Part shown: in pieces, positions 39,119 through 53,600 of the stretch
Position numbering within the stretch: the first letter of the stretch is position 1
Layout: each line of letters begins with the position of its first letter
From: Pomacea canaliculata
Taxonomy: Eukaryota > Mollusca > Gastropoda > Architaenioglossa > Ampullariidae
NCBI RefSeq assembly: GCF_003073045.1
Contig: NC_037593.1
Coordinates: 23,245,868-23,309,867, forward strand
DNA length: 64,000 nucleotides
Direction of reading: 5' to 3'
The notes under the pieces: model-generated
What the model was told of the DNA's origin: nothing
What the model saw: the letters and a program-made list of their open reading frames with translations, nothing else
Database searches by the model: none
Position numbers and translations under genes: made by a program

Positions 39119-39811
39119 AAAGACTTCCAACGGTGGCCTGGAATCAAAGCTCGTGTCCAAAGGAAGCTTTTCTCGACTAAACTCAGATTCAGTCTCTCCT
39201 GGAGGTGTGCGAGTGGATTTTATTCACCTCCCTCCCTACAAACTCGGGGTGAGCGTGGACAGCAGGGAGGAGGGAAGGGCAATGAAGGGGTCAGGAGACG
39301 TGATTATCTCCTCTGGAGACTGGAGAGGCGGCAGACATGTCTCTTGTCATCCGGGCACCACAGACACACCACGTCCGCCATATTCCGCCAATAGCGCAAA
39401 GTGTGTTTGTATTTATTCGCGGGGTCAGGACTGAGAGTGAGGCTCACAGCCGAGACGGTCAATCTTTGTTCTTTCACGGGGAGGCTCAGCGAGACATTAA
39501 TAATTAATAGAAAAGGAAACCCAGACCCACGTTAAATATTAGCTCGGGCGGGAGGACAAGCGGATACACCACCACTGTCCTTTCTTCCTCCCTGTCATCT
39601 GAATGTCTCCGTATGTCTGTGTCAGCCAGTGCACACCACTGCTAGAGATTCGAACCTTCTTCTTAATTCAACTTGTCGATGAGTGTATAGGTACCAAGCT
39701 CTTGTGGTGAGTATTGTTGCTAGAAATCTGAACTTGTTTGTTACTCTGATTATCTGAGACATAGGCCCCTTGTCACCGTTATTTACTTTCACTCACTAGT
39801 CTACAACCCAA

Positions 39812-39864
39812 CACTAACAACTGAGCACTAACAAGCCCAGCACTAACAACTGAGCACTAACAAA
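39812..39864 (+). repeat. two-copy tandem repeat, unit about 29 bp
   Basis: CACTAACAACTGAGCACTAA followed by CAAGCCCAG, then a second near-identical copy. Confidence 0.7.
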
Positions 39865-41650
39865 GTCTGCACGAAGCAGAACAGACAGACTGCAATGGTT
39901 ATATTTGGGCCTCAGTCCTTCCTGTCTGGGAATCATCCCTCGGACGTGACTGTGGAAACCTCCTGGTGTTTCCTGCGAACAGCTAGAAGAAAAAAAAAAC
40001 GGATATTGTCAGTCAGCGCCATCTGTATCTGACCGCCATCTTTCTCGTCAGCAGTGGCTCAAGACAGTCGCCTCAAAAAAAAAAAAAAAAAAAATTCCCA
40101 GTGCACACCTATAGTTAACATTGTCTTGGAGAGGACCCCTTAACTTTCTCTTCTCCGGCCAAAGGATGAGGCCGTCTGTCGGAATAATAGATTAAACCAA
40201 AGGAGGAGACAGTCTGGCTGTTGGAATCATAGCAACTAAGTCCAAAGCACATTCGAAACTGAATAAAATGAATTTCAAGGGACCTTTCCTCACTTGCTTT
40301 GTCTGATGTTCCAAGAAAGGTGAGTCCTAAACCTGGAGTCAAGTGATATTGTCTTATTCGGGGTCAAAATTATTTTACCTTGAAGTACTAAACGTAGAAA
40401 GATCGCTTGAAGCATCTATTTAAAAAAAGAATATTATGGAGGTTTTTTTAAGCAGCCCTCAGTTCTAGTTCGGTGTTTCGAGCATTTAGCATTAGAATGC
40501 ACGGCGAGTGAAGTACAATAAAAATCAGTTTCGTTTTACCACTTTTACTTTCTATTTTCAGGTCTGAATTCAATACATTGAATCTGTTAAAAATCTGACG
40601 GTTATTTTGTAGAATTCAATCATCCTATGTCAGCATCAAACTTTATAGTTTCTGCATAATTTCTGAAATTTGCTGAATAGCCATGTAGCTGTGGGACTTC
40701 TGCAAGACTTACACAAAATACTCAAAACGTTTGTGGCTCTCGTTGGCCAACTGATCGCAGACGCCATTAAGGTCCTCAGCATGGGGGTCTGATGACTTCA
40801 TCTTGGAAAATCAGGTGTGAACGCATGTGTGAACAATTCACTTGTACATGTGCATGAATATTTGTGAAACCCGTTTGCAGTATCAGTTCGCTACAGAGTC
40901 CACACAGATGTCCAGGCTGACAATCAGTCCTTGCGGTCGTTGTCAAGAAGTGGAAGGAAAAAATTCCTGCAATGTAGTTATAAGTGGAATTTGCTACCTT
41001 ATTCAGGGTATTGGCAAAGCAGTCTTAGCTCCCGACTGGCAAAAACAGAAAAAAAGACAACAATCTCAATCACAAGAACTTTCATGCTTTCTTAACCAGA
41101 CACACAGTGTCCACAGCGGAATGTTTGTGTGTGTGTCACCGCGATTTACAATTTTACGGTACAAGCAAGTCGTTACAGGATGCGACATAATATGATTCGG
41201 AAGCGGACGCCAGAGGGCGCCAGAGCATAAAAAGGAATAGCCGGGAAGTGACAGCAGACTGAGGCCCTTCCGCCCAGCGAAGCTTGCTGACTTCCGCTTT
41301 CTTTGTCCCTTCCGGGTGTTGAGTTCGTGACCCAGTCACTCCCAGTACAGGACATCGCCATTGTTTGCTTGTGGCATCCACACAGAGAGTAGAGAAGCCA
41401 TTCTGTGATGCTGTGTGCTAGCACTGCCCATGCGTGCAGGCGGCCCTATACACAGACCTGCAAGGCTTGTCTGCACCGTGCTGTAGTCACGTGACTGAAG
41501 CTTGGAGTGAACAGTGCATAGCCTTCCGGCCTTACTATGGGGCCGTGTAATCTCCAACATCACATCGAGGTCAGACTTCAAAGCTGGCACTGGGACACAG
41601 TTAATAATTGATTCCTCCCTGCAAAGTCCTGCTTCCTTGCAAGTGAATGG
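39865..41650. other. non-coding interval
   Basis: Contains an A homopolymer of about 20 bases at 40075-40094. No exon was supported. Confidence 0.4.
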
Positions 41651-41729
41651 CGGAGTTACCGACCTTACAGCAGAGTTACCACCCTTACAACAGAGTTACC
41701 CCCTTACTGCAGAGTTACCGCCCTTACAG
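41651..41729 (+). repeat. 20-bp tandem repeat, four copies
   Basis: Unit CAGAGTTACCGCCCTTACAG, with three 20-bp copies and one of 19 bp. Confidence 0.9.
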
Positions 41730-44700
41730 CAGGGCTTCTTTTATCGTACGTCGTAGGCGTATATAACACCACATATGAAGATAACAACCTGAATTCCTCC
41801 ATGAAAACAAACGGTATGAGATAATTTTCATGGGAAACACGTCTGTGTAGTTAATAACAGGAACGAAAGAATAAATGAATGGATAAAAGTTTGTATGAAA
41901 AAAGAAAAAAAATCAGACTCATCTGCTTAGCTTGGAGAGAGAAAGAGAGACTCAGAGCCATGACGAGAGGGACAATGAAAGATAAAGATAACAGGCTCAG
42001 GGGAGCTCACCTAACTGGCCGAAACAGCGCGGTAACACTCATTACGGGAAAAATTTTATGCACAAGTGATTTTTATAAAGAATGACTTTTAAATATTTCG
42101 TTTGAACTGCTGCAGCACGCGCAAATGAAAAAAATGACAATGGACACAAAGAGTGCGATACAAAGCCGCCGGGACCCGCTAGGAATTCCAGGCCTACACA
42201 CAGTCCAGCCCCTACAAAGCCTGCCACTGCCTGTGTCATACAGAGAGACAGGGGTTCTAAACCTTTTGCCAATCAGTGAAATCCCACAAGACATTGCAGT
42301 GTCTGACTCATCGCCATCTTGCAGCCAGAAAATGTCTGTCCCAAGTGTGAGTGGAAGTAAATCCTCATGCCACCTGCCACAGAAGAAAGCAGGATCGATC
42401 TTGTTCGTCAAGGAATCTTGAAGCTTTTTGCTTTGTCTTCATTAAGGACAGTAGAAGGCTCTTGAAGCCTTTTCTCTGATACAAAACACTGCGACCCCTC
42501 TCTCTAACAACCAGGGGTGAGCAGGCCACAGTGACCCAGGACACATCCTCCGCCGCTAGAAGCCCAGGAGGAGCATGCTCCCCGCCTCCCTTAATGACCA
42601 CACCTCATGGACATCAACACCAACTGCTCCTTCATTCCTCACTTTCTATTGCCCGCTAATAGAAAAAAAAAGAGTTGAATGCATACTAGGAAAATAATTT
42701 CTGCCTCCTATTAATGACAGAGACATCAAAATATAACACGCACACACACACACACGCACGCACGCACACAAACACACATTGAAAGTATGTAACATGATCG
42801 CAGCGATATGAGGTTATAGGGTCAGCGAGAGGGAGAGGTCAGACCAAACATCGGGGGAAGAGGATGTTCAGCGCCATTTTGTCAGTAAATTCTCTCTCTC
42901 TACTCTCTCTGTCGCTCACTCGCTCATATAATCTCTGCTTCCAGCAGCTGTGGCCTTTTATGGCCGCGCTGTGTGAGACAAGATCAGAGTTTTATCACTA
43001 ACCTTTTGAGTTAATATCAACGTTTCTGATGACTACAATCTACTTATCAATATATATATAGTGTGTGTGATTGTGTCTGTGTGTGTGTCCCGCTCTTGCT
43101 GACTGCAAGCAAGCTGTCAGTACATCAGTACATATGTACAACAGTACAACACCAGGAACACTGGGCACGGTCCTCGTCCCTGATGGTATCAGCACAACGG
43201 CATCAGACAGCACGTAGATGTAGAGTACAGGCAACCTTTTCAAACACAACCTTTGCAGGTAAGAGCTGTCTGCCAGGTAAAGGTCTGAACCAAAGTCCAG
43301 TGCCAGGTCTGCTCAGTACAGACGTGTCGGCTTCATTTCCAGACTTCCTAGATAAAGGTAGATGTGGAAGAGAGAAAAGGTTGATAAAGGGGAAAGAAGG
43401 TCTTCGGGTCGTCCTCGCTTAGCATTCACAGAGAAGACTTTCCACTTGGCTTGAAATGGATGGAGTAAAATGCCAGAAAATTCTTTACAGTCTTGCGACC
43501 TGCGGACCCCGGGGCAGCCTCCGGATGTCACGTGCTGTGTCATGGAAGGTCTGGGGTTCGCTGCCATGGAATGAAGAGCGCAGCAAGCTATCCTGGCATC
43601 TGGCTGTCCACAGACCTCGTGGTAAACAGTTGTGCCTCCCGTTAGCAGGTAACACCACTGCTTGGAGATGACACTGATAACATGAACCTCACAACACCAC
43701 GTGACCAGCCCCGACCTTTCAGGTAACGGTATTAAAAAAAAACATAGGTAAAAAGAGCAAACAGAAAAGAAAGGACGTTTAGGTAAAGCAGAACGGATCT
43801 CGATGGAATTTCCACCTGATCTCTATGTATCTACCTGTGTAGATGATAAACTGCTTTCACGCATTTTTCCTGTCATAGACACCAGTCACGCAACACACCT
43901 GATGTCACAAACCCCAGCAGTGCGACATCTGTCTACATCAACAGATGTTCTAACATCCTCTTCATGTTTGGGAATCCAGGTGTTGTATTGGCAAGTAAAA
44001 ACTCTTAATGTTGCTCAGTGTGTTTGTATTCCACAGAAATATGTCCATGTCACAAAATGTGTCCATGTGAGTGTCACAAACTGTTATAACGGATCTCAAA
44101 GACCTGTAGTGTCAGAAACTATCCCCTAGGTAAGATTTCTGTGAATATTTTAAACATCTCTGAGTTCATTATCTGTTGTTATCTAATGTCTCTCATCATT
44201 TATCTATAATATTAGCCCGTCCAGCTGTCACTGCAATCTTTATCTATCACTCAGTTACCTCCCTTCTCTGAGGATCTACCTCGAGCTGGGGCAACGGAAT
44301 CGTTTTTCTGTTAGAAAGGAAGGATTTCTGTCATCGTTTAAAAAGATATGTGTAGGGGGGAGATGGGAGGAGAGGATATGGGGTGGGGGGAGGCGACAAG
44401 CGTCAAGGGGAGACGACCAGCACCACGCAAACTCTTATATGAGTTATCTTTCTGTCCACCACATTGCAGTGTCTTTTGTCCTTCGCCACAGTCCTTTTCT
44501 TGAACTGAGAATTCTCAAGACCTCAAAACGAGCAACAAAGTAAACCTTGTGTATGTTGTGATGTTTATGTGCACACACACGTGCACGCGCGTCCCCACAT
44601 GAGTTCAAAGTGTCATTAGCTAAAGCTATATCCACCTCCTCACCTCTCCACACAAATTGTCCTTTGCTGACGACAGAAGCTGCTTAAAACTAAGAAGGGA

Positions 44701-46310
44701 ACATATGAGTTATCTCCCACGAGCTCCCCTGATAAGACGGAAATGCACGGATTATCTGCCATAAACTATCGCCGCCATGGTCGATGTGTATTGAAAGTTT
44801 GATGCTCCTCGGCATCATTAAATTATCGATTTGAGGATGGCGCCGAGTGCCGCTTATGACACCAGCCTCCCGCAATCACTGCAATCCTGATGGATGGCTT
44901 CTTACAGACTCGGGGCAGACAACCAGAGCCTTGGGAGACAATTCAAGCTCTGCTGAAGGAAGCGTTCATTCTCTTGATAGGAATATTTTTTATATTTCAC
45001 TAGAGCTGGTATAATAATTTACATTTTTCATATATTTTTAAAGTAAAGTTTAGTTCATCCTACTCAACAAATTATCAATTCTCCAACATACACCTGAATT
45101 TTGAGTTGGAGACATTTTACAAACTACACGAGTTGTGTCTGACGATATTTTATATACAGAGAAACCTGAACCACCATGTAGATTGTAGAGAGAAGGCTTC
45201 TTCATTAAAGTGACGGTACTTTCATTTTACTGTGGGGATCACAGCACAACATCTCTCCTGTCACTTTACCCAGCAAACACCTGTCTTACTTCACCTGCAG
45301 ATCGATATGTAACGGAATAGCTTTTAATCTACATCGGAGAGGTGTGTGCTTTGGAGATGGAGTGACAGTGAGCTCATCTTGCGGTGAGAATAGCAAGTGA
45401 TTTCCTCGGTCACGTGGGCGTCTAGTGTGTGTGTGTGCACACGTAAACACAGAATTAGCAGGACAAATAAATAATGTGCAAGAATGTGATTGAGCACCGC
45501 CATGTGCAATATCTTTCTGACCAGGAAATATTTTCTTCATTTATTACAGGGATTGTTTCTTTTAATGCCAGCAGAACAGGCAACAAATAACCCAAAATAA
45601 ATAACTTTCCTTAATTCACTCTCTAACTTCACATCACTGTGTGTGTTGTGTGTGTATGTGTGTGCAATGCCTTGATTTACTAGGATGATGTAAAAATGAA
45701 GGAGAAAACTGTAAAATCTGAGTGACGGCGCTCATTTCCGACCGTTTTATTCAAGCATCCAGCACATGACGTCACACTCGCCAGATGGCGCTGCTGCGTT
45801 GTTGGGAGTGGTTCAGTGGACCTATGCCCACCCACCCAATGTCCTCTCATCTCAGTTGTCTTCCTCGAATGCCATTGTTGACTACCCTCACTACCCAGTG
45901 TCACACGATGTAGGGACACTACCTTCACCCTCACCAGATTTTCATGCACTTCACACACTTAATGAGATTTGGACAGCCTGTCAACACTTTATAAGATTTA
46001 GATAAGCTGTCCACATTTCCGAAGGTTCGGTTCATTATCCGCTGGCACTGCCAACAGTTTCTCTAACAAGAATTCCAGCTGCTCGTGAAAAATGTAATGG
46101 AGCTCTCTAGAGTAAGGACAGTCAGGACATGAGCAGCGAGGCGAGGACTGTCTTGTTTGGCGCCAAAGCCTATGAATCCTGACGACCACAACACATTCTG
46201 ATGTTCTACACCCAGCATCCTGCACACCGAGACATTCCTAGTCCAAAGCATTTCAACATTGTAAACCTAAGCTGGTCATTACAGGGTGCACGCCACTCGT
46301 GCTCAGTCCC
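41730..46310. other. non-coding interval
   Basis: Microsatellites at 42738-42778 (CA)n and short TG runs near 43060-43090, 45425-45445 and 45640-45665. No exon or RNA gene was recognised. Open frames here are short and overlap on both strands. Confidence 0.4.
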
Positions 46311-46311
46311 G

Positions 46312-46644
46312 GGTACATCGAGCCGAGTGGTTAGAGCGCTGGATAAGAACTGAGGGCGCGCTGGTTCGATACCCGATTACGTGCAGCAACTTTAGGAAGG
46401 TAAGTTAGGGAGGGAGAGAACTGGCCCCGAGAAAAGGAGGTCTCTAACACCTCACCCCCACCAACAACCTGAAAAGGTAAGGGGATGACATTTACCCTTT
46501 ACACCGACAGCCAGGTGACAATGGGAGAAACTTGTGACCGAGTACACAGACTAGTCTTGTTCCCTGGGTGAAGCAGTCGCACGACATTACCCATCCGGGG
46601 ACATTACCCGGTCCCGCTCAGGGACACCAATGGAAAAAAAAAAA
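46312..46644 (+). repeat. tRNA-derived SINE
   Basis: The head has a pol III A box in GAGCCGAGTGGTTAGAGCG (46319-46337) and a B box GGTTCGATACC (46363-46373), spaced as in a tRNA. A non-tRNA body of about 250 bp follows and ends in an A run at 46634-46644. The promoter boxes plus A tail define a SINE. The 5' boundary is approximate and the target duplication was not found. Confidence 0.8.
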
Positions 46645-47259
46645 CTCCGTCAACGGTTGCCTGGATGCATTTATTAATGAAAGCCGCTGAAGATTAAATT
46701 CCTACACACAAGTCTTGCCCAGCTCCCCCTCCCCTGTAAGTGTCAAGATGTCGCCAGCAATCAATGCCTCACTCCTCATGACTGACTGCCATCACAGCCA
46801 ACACCAACATTGTTTATGTTTGATGCCCCGTCTGTTGCCACAACAAACCACAGTAAACCTTTCACTCAGGTAATAAAAGCCTGAGTGTCATGTTTCTCAG
46901 ACAGTCAACGATGACAGCATTGATTGTTCACTTGGCAGCCATGTCATCTCTGTCATCACAACCAGCAGATAGCACAATGCCTCACCCAGAAAGCCGATCT
47001 CTCCACTAAAAGCAAGAATATAAGGCTACACACATCACGTGTTTGTGTCAACCTCAAACACAACGACAGTAAACAGGAGATATATCTGTGTAGGTGTATA
47101 ATCAAAATGTTATATTTAATGCTATATTATAGAGTTATATTTCTACAGATATATATATATCGTAAAAATAAATTATTCATAAACAAATTGAAGATTCTGT
47201 CTTCACGTCGTCTCAATAATATAAACACAGTGTCAGCTTGTTATCGCCAGTTCTCTCTA
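46645..47259. other. non-coding interval
   Basis: AT-rich sequence. A short hairpin CACTCAGG/CCTGAGTG lies at 46863-46887. No exon was supported. Confidence 0.4.
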
Positions 47260-47633
47260 TACCTACAATGTTTATATATACCTAGAGTGTTTATATAAAG
47301 ATTAGAATGTTTATATATAGTTAGAGTGTTTATCTATACCTAGGGTATTGAGATATATAGATTAGAGTGTTTATCTATACGTAGAGTGTTTATATACTCT
47401 TAAAGTGTTTATCTATACCTACAGTGTTTATCTATACCAGAGTGTTTATATATACTTATCTATACCTAGGATATTTAGATATATAGATTAGAGTGTTTAT
47501 ATATACGTAGAGTGTTTATATAACGATTAGAATGTTTATATATACTTAGAGTGTTTATATGTATATTTAAATTATAGTGTTATACATACGTAGAGTGCTT
47601 ATCTGCACCTAGAGTGTTTATATTTATTTAGTT
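47260..47633. repeat. AT-rich tandem repeat with higher-order structure
   Basis: About 17 diverged units of roughly 20 bp with consensus AGAGTGTTTATATATACCT. A longer block containing GATATATAGATTAGAGTG recurs with a 126-bp period (47341 and 47467), so the array also has a higher-order repeat. Confidence 0.85.
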
Positions 47634-50600
47634 TTAAAACCTAGGCAGCACATTGATGAACATCCTTTATTTTGCTTTGGAAAATGAGAACCAGATGACA
47701 GTCAATTCATTTTATTGATGCTGACTGACGAGGAAATGAATCTGAAGCCAGTTAGTGGGTGTGTGTGTCATGACCGTGTTGTGTCCTGGTTATCTACGTG
47801 TCCTGGACTGTGCACCTGCTGTGTAGTATATTTCTCATGTTTCATTGGTTTTTTGTGGGGAGAGAATAATTTCAGGAGCTGTCATTATTCAGAGGCTGAT
47901 TTTATTGCTGTTCCCCCCCGTCTCCCCACGATCTGTCAATAAACAGGTTGTTGGGGGGATGGTGTGTGTGGGGGGAGGGTGTGTGTGGATGGGAGGGGAG
48001 AGAACAGAGAGGCCGGCTGTGTTCAGTGATGTGTTACATTCTCATTGTTCTCCTCCCGCCATGACGACAGGGAATTGCGGCCGGAGTGCTCTCCCCTCGT
48101 CACTTCCTGATGACGTCACGTAAAACATACTCAAGGGAAACGACTTTCGCTGCAGTCAATCACCGGCAAATTCCTCTCTTTTAACCTTTTGTGCGCGGAG
48201 CTGTCGATAGCAAGAGCTGTGCTTTGCCTTCATGCGACTGGAACGTTCCTGGGCAAGCGAGGTGTTGGTACACACATACACACATATACACAAACATACA
48301 CACACAGACATACACACACATATATATATACACACAGACATACACACATACACATACATATATATACACACACACAACACATATATATATACGCATACTG
48401 CTTGCTGAATGTTTACAATCATCGTCAGAGAAGACAGAGGCAGAGAATGTTGGGACAGACTTGTGTGACGTGGACTGTGCGAGACAGAGACCTCACTACA
48501 CACTTATTACATACGCCACACACTGCGTGCTGCTGCACCAGGGCTTGTTGGTAACCATAACAACAGATACAAAAGCCAAACAGTCATAAACTCTTTGCGT
48601 TTCTATTGATCGGCAGTTGAATGCTTGTACCTCCGTGTAACCCTCGCGATGTGACACAGCGGTTGTGTGTGTGGACGCGCGGTGCAACGGCCGCAGGCAG
48701 GGAGGGATGATGGGTAGGTAGTACCGTCTGATGGCTTTTTGCTGTACGACAAACAAGTGCTTGGGGAACATGATCACTACACACATGACCGCAAGAAGAG
48801 ATGAAGAAAGGACGGCAGCAGACAATAGAACAAAATGGCGGAGCTGTGGTGCCAAAAACAAAGGACGAGTCAATACTGCACGGAGAACACGGGGCGACAC
48901 TCGGCAACATGAGAAAAAAAAAGGAAAGAAAATGCAAAGCTGGAGAGGACTCTAGTTTATTGTACTAGAGACAATGAGTTGACTAAAGCCGTTTGTTAAA
49001 TTGATTATCTCCTCCTCAAAACTGATTATCCTCTCACAAACGACACTAGGTGGTCGCACGTGTCCCTGATGACTCACAGGTCCATGAAGACCTTCTGTTC
49101 CCATCAATGGCGCATGCGAACCCACCAACACCAGCAAAGCGATGTCCCCGCTGTGTATTCACACCATTGTCTGTATTTTCTCGCTCAGTTGCATGTTCAG
49201 GCGCACTTTTGTAGCCTTGTATTCTTTTTTCTGGGTTTAAGCTTTGTGCTTCATTCCGTCAAGTGATTTGAAAGTGGAGTGACGGAATGACAGCCCGGCC
49301 CTCGTTATTCTGCAGTTTAATGCTCCATTCCCACAAACCGCAAACTGAGGTCCATTCTCCCGAACCGGCAGACGACAGCAACCACTACAGTCGAGAACAT
49401 TAAAAACTTGTCGTTCAGTTTACGCGTCCTGCAGACCCGCTTCCCGCGCGCCATCTGGAGAGGAAAGGTACATAACTCTTGTGGACACAAGTGAGCTCTC
49501 GGCAACAGAAGCCAGAGAAATGAGATTAATGCACAACTCTGGTTCCATTCCGTGTGGCGCCTACACTAGGCTTCATCTGCATACCCTTTGTGTGTCTGTA
49601 GCCATGGCAACGAATTTCCCTTTTGATTCACGATTCTCTTTTGAGTAAACCCAAGCAAAGGTGAGCGGCTCCCTAGGGCAATGGAATTAAGCCAGATTAT
49701 CGGCACCTAGAGGCTGCTTGACATGGCAGGAGAGGCAGAGCGGGGCACCAGGTCACGCCCCCTGGCGCCAGATCACTGTTATCTCCTGACTTCCGCTGAT
49801 GTCATTTCCTCTTCAAGACCTCGGTTAGTGCCAGACTGATTCGGGACTGCCAACTGAAATCATCTCACTTTGGAAAACAGCTCCACCACAGCTGAATAGA
49901 AAAGGCCAGTCCCTTCAAATAAATAGATAATTTCTCTAAACTCTCTTCGAATCCATTCCAGTTAATCTTCTAGGTCTTGTCTTCAGTCTGTAAGTTTTTC
50001 CTGCAGTGGACTAAACAATAAGAATTACGTCGTGATATAGCCCTACTCTCTTCGTTCTGCTGACCGGCATTAAACACAAACAAACAAACATTGTCTCAGT
50101 GGCCAGGGCTTTACCGCTGAACCACACAGAAAAAAAAGGAGAAAGAGAACGGCCACTTGACCGTTATTATCAGCGGAAATGCGGGAGACCGAGGACCTAC
50201 ACGACGACAATGGCGACAGAGTGTAGGTGGCCGTCCGTTGGGGAGAAATCACATTATCGCCTGGAATGGCCGGAGCTTGGCCATCTCCACAAAGACCTCT
50301 AGCTCGACCCCACGAGTAGAGACCGGAAACGACCTTTCTGCCAGGCTGAGAGGAACGACAACAATTAGGAAACAACTTGTCTCCCTTGTGTGTTGGACAT
50401 CATTCTACCTGAGCGAGAGATTCCTCCTGTTAGAAAACTATCGTTCATTAGCGAGCGTCTAATAGTCATTAATATTTTTAATAGTTCTCGCATACACCTG
50501 TTGTAAATCAGCAGCTGTGACCGTTAATTAATATTGATAGCAGGTCAGCGATAAAAGGTTTTATGGGCACGTTCCAAACAAAAGAAAACAAATAAAATCT

Positions 50601-53600
50601 CCGCCCCGAGCGTGTTGTTTGTTCGACCTCCATGACAGATGAATAAGCATAAAGGACTCCAGCTGGTGCTTTGAAGTGATGGCTGCACTACATTTCCTCC
50701 CACCTCATCCTGTCCCTCCCTATTGCCCGGGTCCCCAGCCGTCCAGCCGTCCAGCCACACGCACTTTACTGAGGTCTCTCGCCATCGTCACGTGGCCTGC
50801 ATGGCTCACCACCATCTCACCCATGTCTGTACTAAACCCACAAGAAATGGAGGAGTAAATAAAACTCTCGGCGTCTACATGTTGAGGGTCGATAATGTGC
50901 TCATGAAATATTTGTCTCAACGTGGCAGAGTGCGAGTGAGGGTCTGATGAAGTGGTCCTTACATCACCGCGAGAGAATAAAACGCATGGAAACATCAGAT
51001 GTCCCCACTAAGACCTGCCACAGGTTGCAGCAAGGGGAGTGCTTGGGTCTTCACTTCTTTTTCCAGATGACTTGCGCAGATCCGCTATCAGAAGTTGCTG
51101 ATGCAGTGGAGGGACAGAAATATTTATTGCTTGCAGGATGTTGCACAGTGCTTCTACCCAACAGATACAGTCCACAGTGCACAGGATACATGATACAGAT
51201 ACAGTACACAGTACACGGTGCAATGTTGGGGAGGGACACTTGAGGCAAGGTGACAGGATGGCACGAGGGCTCAACAGCCTTACCGGAGTTTTTGTATTAC
51301 TTGACTCGACATCACCGCAATATATTACAGACTCCTCTCGTCCTCTAGCCTTCTCTTAACAATTGTAAATTTCGGCTTCTACTTCTGGTAGACCTGTAGT
51401 AAGCAGAGTTTATTAAGCCCTCGCCAGCTCACCTTTTGTAATATGTTTCATTATGTAGGGAGGGGCAGCTCTAGACTAGTGGCGGCCCTGGGCAGAGATG
51501 GAGAATCGCCAAGTGGCGGCCCGCGATATTCTGATTACTTCGCCAGGTTGTAATACTACATACAGCTGACTGCTCCGACTCTAGCGACATTAAAACACAT
51601 TAAATTAAACTAATTAACAAGAAACACATTTTTTTTCAGCCACATTGCTGTCAGCTGTGTCCTTTATTTCTCTTTCTGTTTTATGTTCGATATATATATA
51701 TGGCGTGGCGGCCCCTGGGATATGGCGGCCCTGTACAGGTGCACAGTTTGCACGCGCCTAAGGCTGCACCTCCTGGAGGGAGCAGTGGACGTGGATCTGT
51801 TGAACTAAAGTCGTTCTTAGCAGTCGGTGAGTATAGCAGACACCCACATGGCGAAAGGGGTTAAAAACATTTAATTGCGATTTGTAAGGTGTTCTACTGT
51901 GCACGCTTTGCATTCTGGGATGCCCAGCACGTTTCCTAGGATACTCGCGATGCATGGTGTACAGAAAACTTCTAACCAGTTCTGTCAGTCTGGGTTCCTC
52001 TGCTACAAAAACAAACCAGAACAAAGTGCGGGCTGAACGATTGAAGACAACCCAGAGAAATAATAACTCGCTAAGAAATTGGTGAACGAGAAGTCAGGGG
52101 GAGACCAGCGGGATCAATGTCAGACACTGAGGTGAGCTCTGATTGGGAGGGAAGGGAATTGTCTCGGCCTTCGATCATCTCCCTTGCCTAAAAAAAAAAA
52201 AAAAAATCCCAAACTTGCCGGCTTTGTGCGGATCGCGAAATAACTCGGCCAGTCTCCCCCCAGTCTCCCCCCCGGCGATCCGCTTAAGAAACACCTTGAT
52301 CAAGAATGGTCTCCCGCCGAGATCGAAGGCGCACCAGACGGTGGGGTCACGTGACCACTGCAGTTCTCTCAGGTTTTTTGGGCGCAGCTAGTGGCAGGTC
52401 TCTTTTGTTTGTTGTTTCTTGTTAACAAATGTGAAGCTGTCGGGTGTGAGGTCGTAGAATTAATCTGGAAGCCACGAGAGATGCTCTGATGAACTCTACT
52501 CAGCTATTTGCTGCTCGCAAACACCGCGCACCTGAGCGAGAGGACAGATGACTGTTGAGGAAGTGAACGTCTCTACAGACGACGGTTGGTGTACATGGCT
52601 GTGTGTGTGTGTGGACGTACGATAACAGAGTTTTATTAAATAAAAATATTCGTACTCAAAATAAATATTCTGTAACAGTTCTAGAACACAAACCGGCAAT
52701 ACGTGAATCGCACAATTATGTATTTTGTATAAATCCAATATTATAATGGAAATATAATTATATAATATAAATTATGTTTATTCATGAATGCATACATACG
52801 TACGTTGTGCGTGTGCGCGTGTGAGGGAGAAAGAGAAAGAGAGAATGAACGAAAAAAATCTTTTTGGCATTAAAGCTCAGGCCTATTGATCCCAGCAGAA
52901 AATGGACGAGGAGACTACAATTAATAGGAAAAGCTGTCAGCAACATCGATCTGCCATCGTACAATAAGCAAGACACGAAAAAGACATAACAACAACGACA
53001 ACAAAGTCACAACAAGCTGCGTGTGCAGTGTGACAAACGCATGACCAGCATTCAACACACGTCGGTGAGATGTGACCGGCGCCATCACCAACCTCCACAT
53101 CACCCAGCCTCCACGCCAACGGATCAACAAGGCAAGAGAGGGAGAAGGAGGAGTGGAGCAGGAGCTGCGTTGACTACATTATGAATGTAATCTTTCCAGA
53201 CATGGCAATCACCAGAGAGTTTTTCTTTTGTGCAGAGATCTTAAAGTCAGCTTCATCAACCCGCCTGTCTCCTCTCCCTCCCTCGTTACGACACAGTAGT
53301 GTGAGACAGAGACCACAGAGGGCACTGGAGGGTTGATTCTTGTATGACCACCAACCCCTGAGTGGTATGAACAAGAAAACCTGGGCAAGTACCCACTGGA
53401 AAAGAAGTACTAACACATGAGGAGGGAAGGACTAGAGGGAGAGAGAGAAAGAGTGAAGTGTCTATTCACAAAGCACCTGCCAACATAACAAGCGCGATAA
53501 CTAGCTGAGTAAAGGGAGGCGACATCGAGCTGAGAATCTTCTCAAGGCGGTTCGAAGCCTTCTTCAGTCACAACAACTTCTTGACAGCAACGACCCGGCT

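Noticed and set aside
46319..46390. Stand-alone tRNA gene
   Set aside because: A and B boxes are present, but the sequence continues into a long non-tRNA body and A tail, and no proper acceptor stem was seen; called as a SINE.
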